From Eurosta solidaginis (taxonomy: Eukaryota > Arthropoda > Insecta > Diptera > Tephritidae): DNA of 64,000 nt. The number at the start of each line of letters is the position of its first letter. Position 1 is the first letter of the stretch. The DNA lies in the NCBI RefSeq assembly GCF_040869045.1, contig NC_090319.1:65444779-65508778 (forward strand), given 5' to 3'. Below the pieces are notes generated by a model. That model did no database searches. It was given only the letters and a program-made list of their open reading frames with translations, and was not told the origin of the DNA. The translations under genes were made by a program, and so were the position numbers. Of this stretch, positions 1 through 11,785 are shown one piece after another.

Positions 1-1345
1 AAGACTGTGAAGAGAGCTTGGTACATTTTTTTTGAGGACGTCCCATTGTTGTGGACTGCTGCTGAAAATAGTAAAACATTTTTGTACAACTCCGAAGAAA
101 GTAATTGCAGCGGTACAACATTCTGCAGCATCAATATCACATAAATTGAGACTGTAGGTTGCACAAAGCGAGTAATCAGCATTCGAGTATGACGTAGTGC
201 TCCGTTGTAAGCTCTTTTCATATTGGCGCCGTTATCTTTTAATGGGATTTCATGTTTGCCTAGAGTATGGCAAATTAGATCAGCGATTTTCTGACCAGTT
301 TTTTGGTTACCATTCACGAAAGCCAAAAACCGTTCTTGAATCGTAAAATTTGTTGCTTTCGAATTGAAATGGAGTTAGCGCAAAATGAACGTATTCTGTT
401 CAACGTGACTAGCATCAGGCGTAGCATTAACGATGATAGCAAAATACTTGGCTTTCTTGCCTTGATCTAATATAGTTTCCCTCACATGCTTTGCACAAAT
501 TTCTATAAACTTGTTCTGAATCTCTGGGGAAAGATAGTGAACTTGTAAACGTTTGTGCTGTCGTTGTGAAATCCTAACATTCTCCAAATGATCTCTAAGT
601 ATCGGATCATATTGGCTTATGAGATCTTAGATGCACAAAAAATGTCCATCGTTTCGTTCTCCATGATATATATTTTCACCTTTAAACTCTAGACCTCTTT
701 CACCCAAAAATAAAATAGTGGCCAAAATTCTATATAAAATTTCTTTCTACTTTTGAGTTTCAGCGATTAGCTGTTCATTGATAAGTGTATCAATTGTAGC
801 CTCCTTTTGAATTAGATTTTGTAAAGATCGCCATTGAATATAACATTTAATGTGATCTTGAGTATTTTCGTGTGATGGCAGTTTATCGTATAGCTTCTTC
901 CATACCTGGAATTTCGAATATCCGCCAGGACAACAAATTTTAGGTAGATTTAAATAAAATATTGGCGCTTAACAGACGACATGACAGGCAATAAAAAGCA
1001 TTGCTACTGGCACTCCACACTAACCAGTCACGCTCCTCTTTCTCTCCATTTGGCAAGATTCTGTTTAACAACGCGGTGGGAAATGCCTCGTCATGACAAT
1101 CACGTGGAAAAATAAAAGGGCACTTTTGATTACCTCGCGGAATTATTTCGTTGACTTCTTCAGATCGCAAAAACTCATTATTAATGGTACCGATATCAAA
1201 CTCGTTTAAATAATCTGGACTTTGATACAGAGTTGATGGTACATTTTTGTTTGATGTTTTTATTGTCTCCTCCCTGTTCGAAGGCTCAGGCGAAAAATTA
1301 TTATCAATATTCGTTGCATCGTTCGCATCGTCGGGTGTGAGTCAC
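1..1345 (-). pseudogene. Decayed DUF4371/hAT-like (ZMYM1-type) transposase
   Basis: Read on the minus strand, this region gives pieces of a transposase of the DUF4371/TTF-zinc-finger type, related to hAT transposases and ZMYM1-like host proteins. The N-terminal piece (about 1340-940) has the TTF-like block ending in DWLVWSASSNAFYCLSCRL. The next open piece (587-375) has YLSPEIQNKFIEICAKHVRE and KYFAIIVNATPD, the usual start of DUF4371. Further pieces near 340-180 (KHEIPLKDNGANMKRAYNGA) and 140-1 (FFGVVQKCFTIFSSSPQQWD) follow in the right order in other frames. The segment between 587 and 940 and the joins carry frameshifts and stops, so no intact protein can be made. The C-terminal dimerisation domain would lie beyond the left edge. 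It sits inside the intron that follows the 1528-1638 protease exon. The family call is firm; I see no terminal repeats. Confidence 0.8.
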
Positions 1346-1527
1346 ACCTCTAAAAATAACTACTGTATTCTTACTCAGTTGGAGTTCGTTGTATCCCTTT
1401 CCGATCCTGCATTGACTGAATGCTACGTCAGCCCTCGACAAAACCCACTTCCTATCTTTCAGTCGGTGTAACAAAAGTCACAAGTACCTGAATATTTGCC
1501 AATTTTAGTTTGTTCTCCACCACTTAC

Positions 1528-1638
1528 CGTTCATGTGCGCGCACTTCCTTCACAGCAAATGTAACTGGTGCAGAAGGTTCAGCATCGGTCGATAAATCGA
1601 TATCACCCAAACGTACAGTAAATTGTCGCGCTGCAAAA
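1528..1638 (-). CDS. Serine protease exon 3 (S1 domain, after catalytic His)
   Basis: This short exon continues the trypsin-like domain of the upstream large exon. It is bounded by an acceptor (TATTTTAG before 1638) and a donor (ACG|GTAAGT after 1528). Spliced to the large exon at 1697 it keeps frame and encodes FAARQFTVRLGDIDLSTDAE and onward to KEVRAHER, the usual loop between the catalytic His and the catalytic Asp of insect CLIP-domain proteases. It is 111 bases, 37 codons. The exons with the catalytic Asp and Ser are not found in the next 1.5 kb, which is hAT-like transposon remnant, so they should lie left of the window or be missing. Confidence 0.8.
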
Positions 1639-1696
1639 CTAAAATATGACACCGACTTCAAAAGTATTCAAATGGGAAAAAATTAAAATAGCTTAC

Positions 1697-3141
1697 GGTT
1701 TCTGACGCGAATCTCTCGTACAATGCGCTGCTGTCAAAATATAATTGGAACCAATAAGCGAGCCACCACACCAGAACTCTGTACGTTTGGGACCATGCAA
1801 AAATATTGCCGCCATCCATGGCCATTGACCATTCGGTGCTTCAACTCCACCAACAATACGCCCCGAGGAATATTCCTGTTGTCCACACTCTTCTGGATCT
1901 ACAATATTATTGTTGCCTAGCAGTTCTAACTCATTGCCCAGCGGGTTTGGTGTAGTCGTTGTTGTTGTGGTGGTTGTTGAGGGTTTTAACTGTGGTATTA
2001 ACACCAAACTAGGTGATGATGCTGGATGTGGTGTAGTTGGACGTTTTGTTGCTATCGCAGTAACTGGCGCTTTTGTGGTCAACTTTAGTGGACGTTGTGT
2101 TGTGAGCATAGTTGAAGACTCTGGCAATGGACAACAGACCCCGGGTACAAAAAGGCTTTTGAAACACAATGATTCACGTAAACTGCTTAAGTTCAATAAT
2201 AAAGCGGGACAGCTACTCAGATCTTCGCAGCGGCCAGGACGCCCGTTGGGTGTTTTGCAATAATTTTCGGCGTCTTTACAGATCACATCTTCAGTAGTCG
2301 CTGGCAACTGATCAACACGATCTATTGAGTGTGTGGTTGTCGGGTGGGTAGTCGTGCTTGGTCGCATTGTGGTGGGTAGTTTTTCTAGTTGTTGCGTTTG
2401 ACTACCCGCACCCGTTGCTGGTTTCTTAACTTTATTCCGATTCTTCTTCTTTTTCTTCTTCTTCTTGTTGGTATCTTTGGTTTCAACGAACATGAGATTC
2501 CCTGGCGTTTGTGTTTCTCCCTCGCGCTTAACTAATGTCTTTAAATTGGTCATTTTTTGCTCGTTTACGAGATTACTCTCATGTGACGGTGGCGCAAGTA
2601 TCTTAGCTGTCGGATTTACGTCACTAAATTTTCTAGATGGCGCTGCCGTCGTTGTACTAGTAGTCGTTATAGCGCTTGTTGTACTCATCCCACTAACAGT
2701 ACTAGTGGCAATATTCACCTCATTTTCCACACCAGACGCTTGATACGTTTCAGGTTTGGGTTCATGCTGCCCACCGCGCGTTATATCCACCAACAAATGT
2801 CCCATTGTATTAAGTGCTCCTAAAGTTTCCGAGATGCGATTGATTGCCGATTGAGAGAGTAGTCGCGGAATATTTTCATCACTACTACTATCTGTGCTAC
2901 TGCTCTCTTCATCATCGCTATCGTCATAGTACTCATCTTCATCATCATCGTCGTCATCCTCCGAGTCGGCATCTCTACTTTCAGATACCGAATCAGCATC
3001 TGATTCTGAATCTAAAGATGATGACTCTCCGCCAGCTTTCAGGCGATTATTTTGTTTTACTTTATTTGTTTCCACACGTCCAACTCGTTTCGAAGTTTTA
3101 GCCATCACGTATCCTTTGGAGAATGGTGAGTCCGATTGCGA
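1697..3141 (-). CDS. CLIP-domain trypsin-like serine protease, main exon
   Basis: Large coding exon of a secreted CLIP-domain serine protease, the class that acts in insect haemolymph cascades (melanisation, clotting, Toll activation) by cutting other zymogens. From the Met at 3105 it runs: basic stretch; a long Asp/Glu/Ser-rich acidic region (residues about 30-80); Ser/Thr-rich linkers with a poly-Lys run; a CLIP domain with six cysteines (from [15 protein letters not shown] to VPGVCCP, residues about 280-330); a Thr-rich linker; then the protease domain, starting at the activation site [15 protein letters not shown] and including the catalytic His in LTAAHC. The exon ends at a donor (AAACC|GTAAGC, 1697). 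The left part of the protease domain lies in the 1528-1638 exon. The acidic and Thr-rich linkers are unusually long. The exact orthologue is not recognised. A start at 3105 would lack a signal peptide; see the 3235-3352 exon. Confidence 0.85.
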
Positions 3142-3234
3142 CTGAAAAAAAGACGCTGCCTTAAAAGTAGATGTGAATCCAAACAGTATACTAAACTAAA
3201 AGGCTTTAGGCTATTTTACTATCTGTGAACTTAC

Positions 3235-3352
3235 ATTGGTCGTTTGTCAAGTGCCTTGGCTCGTCATCATCTGAGTCAACGCTGGCCGCTTGTGTATAAT
3301 ACTGAGAGAGAAATGTGACTGAGAGCACTGCAAATGAGAAAAAAAATTTCAT
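3235..3352 (-). CDS. Putative signal-peptide first exon of the serine protease
   Basis: From ATG at 3352 this encodes MKFFFSFAVLSVTFLSQYY, a typical signal peptide, followed by a probable cleavage site (TQAA|SV) and an acidic SDDDEPRH stretch. A consensus donor GTAAGT follows at 3234. This suits the first exon of the secreted protease just downstream, across a roughly 93-base intron ending in TTTTTTCAG (3142). One problem is visible: the exon leaves one extra base, while the acceptor at 3141 starts in phase 0. Joining the two as read gives an early stop. Either a one-base difference exists here, another acceptor is used, or this copy of the gene is damaged. I see no alternative acceptor that restores frame. 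Confidence 0.55.
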
Positions 3353-3924
3353 TAGGTCTTGTTCATGTTCATGTTTCGTAAGAGTTACGATAATAATATT
3401 AATAGTGCCGGCTGAACTCATGCCAACACCGCGTATACAAGTTGGCGGATAGTGAAAGACTTGTGGTCTGTCAGCTACAAATATCATTACAGGATACAAA
3501 TAAGCAATAAATAATTAAAAGCGGCGAGAGAGGAGGGCCACGGTGGTACTATCCTCAAAATTGCGTCCCATAAGAATCTGATGACGATGCTCCTTATGGC
3601 AAAGTATGCTGACGGTGACGATATTATGCCACCTCAGGGTAACAGCTAGTCGAAATTGCTGTGGTGTTAATATTCCATCATCTCCGCCTTTTTAAAACCA
3701 TGGAAGCTAAGGCACCTTTAAATTGGCGGTGCAGAGTCGGCTGAGGAAACTCCATATTCAGGCCGAGTTCTGGACTTCCTTAGCGACCTGTAAAATGGCG
3801 ACAAGGTAGCATTCAAAAAAGCAAAAAAAAATTACTGAGATCGCCATTTCTGATAATAATAGGAAAGCGAGTGTATCCTGCGGTTGCTCCATCACAACCG
3901 GTAAGCTTTAATGGTGAAAATCAG
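3353..3924. other. Upstream flank, nothing recognised
   Basis: Non-coding sequence upstream of the putative protease first exon. It should hold the promoter and 5' UTR, but I see no convincing TATA box, initiator or repeat. Confidence 0.4.
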
Positions 3925-4031
3925 GGGCTGTATTCAGTAATTGTTAGTTTTTAAATGTACATTTTTCTTTTCAACCAAATTATGTGAATAAAAAGTGTAC
4001 ATTTTAAAACTCACACATACTAATACAGCCC
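3925..4031. mobile_element. 107-bp MITE with long imperfect TIRs
   Basis: Starts GGGCTGTATTCAGTA and ends with the near reverse complement TACTAATACAGCCC. The inverted match continues inward through AGTTTT and AAATGTACA, so the whole element is an imperfect hairpin. It is flanked on both sides by CAG (3922-3924 and 4032-4034), a likely 3-bp target duplication. No coding capacity. The superfamily is not certain; 3-bp duplications occur in PIF/Harbinger relatives. Confidence 0.65.
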
Positions 4032-4034
4032 CAG

Positions 4035-5560
4035 GACCAATATGGCAAATTTTGTAGACTTGTAGAAGTGCATAGACTCTTTGACAGCCAACAACGGAAA
4101 ATGCCTCTACGTGCCAGGCACCAACTCAAAGGTGGCTAGGAGGCCGAAAAGAAACGTTACGATGGACCCAAAAACCCTTGCCATAGGATACTTGGTTTAT
4201 CTGTGCGCGTTGGAAGCCAATGAGTCCAAGAATATGACCCAATAATTTACAGAAGTAGCTTCTCTTTAAGTGCCAAGAATAAAAAAAAGATCACCTAAAT
4301 GAGGGCTCGAAGAAAACGCTAGGCGCCGATTCGAAGCTAGTTCTGGCTTGATATTGCCTTCAGTTGGAGAGCTGTCGCGACACAAGAGCTATCTAAATGG
4401 AGAAAGTGGGACATATCCCATCTCCCTGGGCTGGCTTATTGGTTCTGAAGCCGAACAGGTTTCCGAAATGAGCAGCTCCTACTACCTTTCTTATCTGAAT
4501 ACCTGAGGGGAGGGGGCAAATTGTGATATCGAACTCTTAAAAAAGGACTTTTTTGCCTGGGTCGAGTCCCATTTAGCATCAAGCAACGGACGGATATAAA
4601 ACGTTAATGCAGCGGCTTTGGATATAGACATTCAAAGGAGGATTTCAAAAGCCACAACAGGATTTGTGTTTGCTAGAAGGATGGGAAAAATTATCACGTA
4701 ATTTCAGCATGTACTGACAAGCCAAAATGCTGCATGCGTGAGTCACAGAAACTCAACCATCCTCCAGGGACTGAAGCACGCGCCATACTGTAGTGCCAGT
4801 GATCACCTCCGTCGAAGTCAACTTAAATAGTGCTTAGCTGATAAGCAGCTAGACTAAATGATCCTTGAACACAGTGCCATCAGCGAACCTGAAAAGATAA
4901 GAAATTAATCGTAATTTTGACGATACTGTTGTTGCTGAGATTTGGATTGTGAACGATGTGTAACTGTGAACAGTTGCTACTTGACTTTAAATTTAGCCAA
5001 TAAAGAAGTTCCAGGACTATATGGTACTGTTTGGGAATGACTAGCTAGGCGTAACGGACAATGTGAATGACTGTTTTTTTAGTCCTCCTCGATGTAACTC
5101 CTTCCCGTTGTCCTCAATGCTTCCGTAACCAGGAACTCCTGTCAGCGCCATGCTTGAGGCTTCATCTTGCATTTACTTACTACCCTGACCGATGCAATGG
5201 GAAATTAAGCTGCCGAATCAGGAAGACGGGCTGAAATAGATACCTAAACTGATCAAGGAAGCAAACTCAGCGAGGATGTACAAATTAATGTCGGAGTCAT
5301 GTCAGAAAGTCTGCTGAGGTTACCACTTCGACCACATTATCTTGAGCTCTAACAGGCAGACTAACGAGGTCTTACTGCAAAACAGTCGGTTGTTTCACAT
5401 ATGTTAAAGTCCAAAGGTAACTGGTTAAGGAATATGTTCGCTTAGTGCGTCTTCTTGAACGACCTAATATACATAACTGTTACCTCGCTGAAAGCTGCTC
5501 GCTATACTTTATTCAGCTGTTTAACATTGTACATTGCATTGTTTTTCCAAGCCGTTCGAT
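4035..5560. other. Intergenic, no feature recognised
   Basis: About 1.5 kb with no ORF that resembles a protein and no clear repeat. The composition looks like decayed coding repeat DNA, but I cannot name a family. Confidence 0.4.
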
Positions 5561-5968
5561 ATGAATTTTGCAGCTAAGCTAACTGTCGAAAGGCGTGGGT
5601 CCAAGCGCTGGGCTATAAACCTTAGACTACCAAAGTTGCATTGAAAAAAGAAGGACTGTAGACTCATGACGGGTATTCTGACTGGACACTGCCTTCAGGC
5701 GTCAAATGCCTTTAAATTAGGCTTGGTCACTGACAGCAGATGTAAAAAGCTCACGATGCAGCTGTCAGATCTAGAAGAAGCAAGTGGCATAGGTCCTAGA
5801 AGTCTTTTATTTTTTGCCAAGAGGACGGAGTTATTTTATTACATAGGTCCTCGTTTTTGATAGAATTTTCAGTTTGGTCATTAAATAAACTTCTGGTAAC
5901 ACTACGGACTCATTCAGTCTATGTGAGGTCCTCATGTACCGACCAGTTCACCCTAACCTAACCTAACA
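5560..5968 (+). pseudogene. LINE 3' end: RNase H C-terminus and tail
   Basis: The plus strand encodes MTGILTGHCLQASNAFKLGL and then, after a decayed stretch, GPRSLLFFAKRTELFYYIGP. This matches other copies in the window (30540-31385 +, 14162-14745 -) and is the C-terminal RNase H region of an I/R1/LOA-type non-LTR retrotransposon. The 3' UTR ends in a short CCTAACCTAAC tail at about 5950-5965. It is a 5'-truncated dead copy. Confidence 0.7.
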
Positions 5969-5969
5969 C

Positions 5970-6872
5970 TTAAACTTTTCCTCCACAGAAACAGAAAGAG
6001 AACTCCTTCTTGCTGCAATGTTGCGATGGGTAGTTGTTACCGAAGCTTGTAAGTTTATGTTATCTTTTTTTTAGCATTGCTTGCGACTATTTGCAGACAT
6101 GGTTGTATATAACAGCTCGCTCTCTTCCAGAAAGGTTGACAGAGGCTATTTTTAGTAATGTATGGACCTTTCTACCTATTAGTTCTTGAATGACAGTTGA
6201 TGTTGATCTGTCCTTCACGTACGAGACAGAATCAGTTTTGAACCATTTGGGGCTGCCCTTCTGTGGATATCCAAACGAAAAATGACACTGAAGATGCACA
6301 TCGCAGAAACAAGGGATAACGGTTCCAATATAAATGAATTATGTACTTTGTAGAAAAGTTAACAGAACAAAATCATATCCAAAAGGCTTTCAAAGACTTT
6401 CATCCTTAAGGAGTTAAGGCCTATGGATCTGTTGTCGCTAGCATTTTCGTGAAACATGTATGAAGATGACTCCAACTCTTCTCCAGATTTGAGTACAATG
6501 GGTTAGTGTGATTCCCGCTCTATGAACTTTTCACTTTCTACGGTACTCTACAGTAATCTCAGGTACATAATCTATGGTAAACGGAGTTTTTAATTTGTTG
6601 CAGCAAATTTTCATGAAAACGAAAGTGGAAGTGGGAATAATAAACAACATTTAATTTACAACAAACATTTCAGTGTCACATTTACTTCCGAAATCAGAGA
6701 CGTCACCTTACCATTGCTTTAACTGGCACTAAGATGCTATAAAATACCATTGCTGTAATCATTTCACGCTTGCCGCATGCAGTCTAGCCAACTACATATA
6801 TACATACCATATTCATCAGCGGTCTCATTGCGGTTGGAAAAACTCGTTCATAAGAGATCTTGCAAGTTAACA
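5970..6872. other. Intergenic, no feature recognised
   Basis: Sequence between the LINE tail and the Harbinger-like element. Only short unsupported ORFs; no repeat structure seen. Confidence 0.4.
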
Positions 6873-6875
6873 TAA

Positions 6876-8651
6876 GGCCCAGTTTTTCAGAACAAGTTCA
6901 ACCCAGTTTGTCATTTAAACTACGCTTAAACTTATTCTGCAGTTTTTCAGTCTACTTTAACTGAAGTTTAAGCTGAGCTTAAGCGGCCGATCTGGCAGGG
7001 ATAAACTCTAATTAACCTATAGGTCATTTGCGGTCGTTCGTAATGGCGTGGAATATACATAACAAGTATTTGGGCTTGAGTACCATTAGAGCTCATGATG
7101 ATAACTAGCTTACTTCTAAAATCTCAAGAGTTGTTACGAAAAAGTGGCTAAACTTCAAAATCATAGTTTACTCAGCAAAAGACGGAATTTTTTATAAAGC
7201 GAAAAATGTTATTACTTAAGTTGAAAAAATTATCGTTCTCAAGTTGTGTTTCTTTGACTTGTCTCAAGTGTAAGATTCCAATACTACAGTATTTTCACGA
7301 AAATCAAATAAATATTTATAATTTATTTTTGATAAATTACGCTTCATTACTTCTATCAATTAGGTGTTTATTTATCACAATAAATAGATGTTGGCTTTGG
7401 TGGTACCACCTTGGAGATTTTTTTGTCAACTTAACCTGAACTCGATATCCAATGTAGGATATATACTGGAGAAACATGTCCAATATTCATTTGAGAACTG
7501 TACATTTCTGAAAATCTCTCAAAGCACACTTGTCGGTCTTATATGGAGTTGGTGGCCAAAAATACTTCCAGTAGAGATATAAACATGAAACTTTGGTCAC
7601 AGCTTTATAAATATGTGAGAGTTAATTTTTCATAAAATTGGTGCAGTTGATACCTTCATACCGACCCACAACCTCCCTATTTCACCGCATGTATACAAAA
7701 AGTAAGTAGATGTGGTAAGATGTGACTATCGCAAGTACAATGTTTAATAGGATTAAATAAAGAAATTAAAGTTATTAAAATATCTTGCATACATAACAAT
7801 AACAAAACAACAAACACACACAAAAGTTTACATTTGCATATCGTCGACTGGATAAAATAATGTCGTATATTAACATAGTTAGTGGCAGAAAGTGGCAGAT
7901 GATATTAACACTTTGGAATCTCAAAATTTTGACTAATAATAAAATATAAGTCCCAACGTGAGAACGGTGAGGAACCCAACTAAACCTTTAGCTAAAATTT
8001 TAAATTTAAATATTTGTGCAAATAAACACTAATAAAGGCACTGGTGAAATTTTAAATAACAAAAAAAAAAAAAAAAAAAAACACAACAAGCTAAAGACCC
8101 TCAAATTACTTCAAAATGAAGTAAATACATTTGACTTCAATATTCATTTTTATTTATTTCAATACAATAATGTTTTATGTATTTTTAAATAGCTTGAACT
8201 TGCACTTTATTTTTGACTTGCTCACGCTGCAAAAACCAACCAATACCATAGCCTCACTTTTGAAGCTATTCTTAAAGAGTAAAGTTCGAATACAACAAAA
8301 ACAAATATACCTTTTAAAAGGCTGTTATATGGATTTGGATATCAATATCAGAACTATCTGGTTTAAGAATAATTAAATAATGATGTTGGATATCACCTCC
8401 GGAACTAGATATATAATTCGCTGGAGACACATCTTTTAAATGTTTGTTGGGTAAACAAAATCCAGTTATCGTATCTACAAATTATATAGATAATAAAATA
8501 CCAATGTTGCCGTATAAAAAAGGCTACCCCAAAGGCTGCATTAAACTGTGACTGAAAAACTACTCAGTTGTTTAACTGGAGTTTAAATTTGACTAGAGTT
8601 TAAGCAAACCTAGTTTAAGCTTAGCTTAACCAACTAATGATAAACTGGGCC
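6876..8651. mobile_element. PIF/Harbinger-like non-autonomous element
   Basis: The left end GGCCCAGTTTTTCA matches the reverse complement of the right end (GGCCCAGTTTATCA) with one mismatch in 14. Both ends are flanked by TAA (6873-6875, 8652-8654), the 3-bp TWA-type duplication typical of PIF/Harbinger. Subterminal regions repeat AGTTTAAGC and AGTTTTTCAGTC in both orientations. The interior is AT-rich, with a poly(A) run near 8062 and no transposase, so this is a non-autonomous copy of about 1.78 kb. Confidence 0.65.
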
Positions 8652-8908
8652 TAATTCACTCTTTGTGAGCATTTAGTTGTAGCAGATGCTTGAATGGTTT
8701 CTGGTTTTTTGCTATTTGTTGTAATAATTACATAATATGGGGATTTACCTACCATTGCAGCAATCATCCGGGCAATTAAACATGCTGATACAACTGAGGG
8801 AACAGGGACCGTAAGAGTAACAACTTTAATAACAAAACTTACATTTTTTCGCACATAGATTTTCTTCTTTAGAGGACGAAGAGCTAAGTAGTGGAAACAC
8901 GATTCGTG

Positions 8909-10790
8909 AGATGTTAATATTTATTTATTTATTTATTTACTTGTATGTCTAATATACAGCAGACACTTAAGAATATAGTAAAACTAATGTAAATTAAGTA
9001 TTACTTAAAATATAGGTTTTTAGTTTGAACTGTATAACCGATTTGGTACACCTTAAATCTAAATCCAGAAAATTTGAGAAATAGTTGTAATGAGACATAA
9101 TTCTATTCAAGGGAGCGTTGGCGCCATAGACTGTTCTGTTAAGTCCAACACGAAAAACAACAAAATTCCGTAAATTTCTGCCGGGCACATTACAGATAAC
9201 TAGCTGAAGTAAGGAAGGACAATCTATGCTGCCAGAGACAAGATCAATAATAAATGTAACCGATAACAGCGTTCTCCTATCGGATAACGATACCAAACTA
9301 ATTAATCGACAACGAGCAACGTACGACGGAATCAGTTCAGTAAAGTTAAGAGAGCGTAAGGCAAAACGAACAAAGCACTTTTGGACTTTCTCCAGCCGAT
9401 TTATATGGACTAAATGGTATGATCTCCAAATGACAGCTGCGTATTCCAGTTTGGAACGGACAAAGGCCGAGTACAAAAGCTTATAGGTATATGGGTCTGA
9501 AAAATTAGAAGAGCGGCGTTTCACAAAGGCAAGTATTTTAAAAGAATTTGTAATTATATAGTTTAAATGAGTAGTAAAATTAATTTACTATCAAAATACG
9601 CGAGTCCACCAACCAATAGCAAGTATCCAAAGGCTTGACCATTTTAGAGTCAGTTACTTTGAAATGCTTGTTAATATTTATATAAAGCCTGTTCATAGCG
9701 CAATAATCTAAGAATTTCACTTTGAAGCGCCGATGAATCACGCGAGTCTTTTATTTCAGAATATATTTTAAGATCATCGGCATATAAGAGAAATCTAGAC
9801 GAGTTGAAACAAAAAGAAACATCATTAATAAACAAGATGAATAATAAAGGACCTAATATGCTACCTTGTGGCACGCCAGATGTAGCAATGAATGGATCCG
9901 AGAATACCCCATCTATAGCAACCATGCAACTCCTGTTATGTAAATAAGATTTTATCCATTTGAGGATACTAGAATGAAAACACAGGAATGCAAGTTTCTC
10001 AATGAGGATTAAGTGAGAAATTTTGTCAAACGCCTTAGAAAAATCAGTATAAATCGTATCAAGCTGAAGACCATTCCGAAAGCACGAATGGCAATCCTCT
10101 GTAAAGACTAAAAGATTCGTAACTGTCGAGCGTGCTGCCACAAATCCATGCTGGTGTGCGTAAATTAGATGTTTCACATGAAAATAAAGTGTCTCTTTTA
10201 CAATGCATTCAAATAGCTTGGCAACAGACGACAACTTGGATATAGGCCTATAATTTAAAATATCCTTTTTATTGCCACTTTTAAAAATAGGGTTAATAGA
10301 AGTGCTTTTCCAATCATCTGTGAAAACCCCTGAAGCTAGGGACAGATTAAAAATAAGCATGAGAGGTTTTACCAGCGAGGTACAATTTTTCAAAAGTTTC
10401 AAGGAAAGCCCGTCAACATCAGTCTGAGAAGAGTCTTTGACACTCTTTAAATCTTCGATGACATCCACTGCAGATAATACCAAAGATCCAAAATCTATAG
10501 AAGTACACGGTTTATCGTTGAGGCTAACAATTAACGCATCTAGGTCGTTTACAGTCAAGTCCTCATCTGATACAAAGTTCGATAAAAAGAAGTTCGCAAA
10601 TAGATGGCCAGCCTCACTGATTGATGAAGCTGAGACATTGTTGTAGTACACTGTTTTGGGAATACTCGATACATTTTTTTTAGATTTAACATAAGTCCAG
10701 AACTTTTTAGGATTATTCTTAATATTTTTCACACAGTTATTAATATAATTGTCATATAAAAGTTTATTCATAGGTACCCCACAAGGAGAC
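8909..10790 (-). pseudogene. 5'-truncated LINE (CR1/jockey-like), reverse transcriptase
   Basis: Minus-strand reverse transcriptase of a non-LTR retrotransposon. The main open part (10790-9671) begins just before the RT domain (KNNPKKFWTYVKSKKNVSS) and contains NYRPISKLSSVAKLFE, QHGFVAARSTVTNL, DTIYTDFSKAFDKISH, SGVPQGSILGPLLFILFIND and the catalytic LLYADDLKIY. It is then broken by frameshifts and stops (9671-9524). The C-terminal thumb resumes at 9524-8994 (YTYKLLYSAFVRSKLEYAAV). The 3' end is an AAATA-type tail at about 8909-8935. The endonuclease and ORF1 are missing through 5' truncation. It is a relative of the fuller LINE at 56905-61560, with the same motifs and tail type. Confidence 0.85.
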
Positions 10791-10889
10791 ATTCTACCTA
10801 CGCTATTTTGTGTGATGAGTGTTACCCAGCGCAACTCACAGAGGTTTAGGGTATAAAAACCTTTCGGATGCATTTAGTGCTGTTATGTA

Positions 10890-11785
10890 AGGAAAACTTC
10901 CTCAAACTCTCCTTTGCCATTGGAGAAGCCATATTTACAACATTGTGCAGTTGGGCTAGAAAATGGCAAAGTCGAATTCCTAGAAGGCGTTCAGAACCAA
11001 AAGTTACTCAAAGCACAACACACGAGCATTAACATGGAGCTGCACAGCATTCCAAATATCCGTGTTCCTCGGAGGGTAGATACTTGTGGCTTCACTCTGA
11101 GGGAAGCACTCATAACTATGTTGCATTTACCACCACTACACTTCTCTACATAAAAAAGTGAAGCTAAGCTTCTCTGTCGTATAGGGGCACACATCTGTAA
11201 GCACCAGCTGTTTGATCTGAAGAAACATGAAGAGACAATCAGCTTTATTCGCATTGAGCCGGTAGACTCCAAAGCTCAATCACTCATGGTGAACCATGTT
11301 TTCAGAGTCAAATTCCAAATTTTGTTTTGGCCCAACTCCATTCTCAACACTGGACCAGGTTGCATTGAACTCTTTCATATCCAGAAGAAAAGACTGCATG
11401 CGCTATGTCCTTACATGTTATAACAAAATTTTCATTTGTCAGAGTGTATAGTTAGAGTGTAGGCAATCCCTAGAAACAATCGGTATAGGGAGAAGTATAC
11501 ATCTATGTTTGGTCCCTGGGAATAATGGAATAGATGGTAATGAAAAAGCGGATGAGCTGGCTAAAAAGGGCCATCCCTCTAGGCATATACAATCCCAATC
11601 GCATCGCGCGAGAATAAAAGAAGCCGAGAGGTGCCCATAATCGACCAAGTGCCGGGCTTAACACCGAAGACTAACAAAATTACTCTTATCACTAAAAATA
11701 GAGAGTTGTACGCTCATGATAGGCCATCTGATTGAACACTGACTTCTGGCATTACATACTGTCAAATTGCACGTCGGCAGTGGTA
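10890..11785 (+). pseudogene. R1/LOA-type LINE remnant, RT C-terminus to RNase H
   Basis: Plus-strand fragments in order: LREALITMLHLPPLHFST near 11100 (the post-RT region of R1/LOA-like elements), then GNEKADELAKKG near 11537, the end of the VPG-H motif of the RNase H domain, then a degenerate GHLI-type block near 11720. Frames change several times. At about 11785 it meets the minus-strand copy of the same family. Confidence 0.55.

Noticed and set aside
1910..2743. Plus-strand ORFs opposite the protease exon
   Set aside because: Val- and Leu-rich shadows of the Thr/Ser-rich minus-strand coding sequence.
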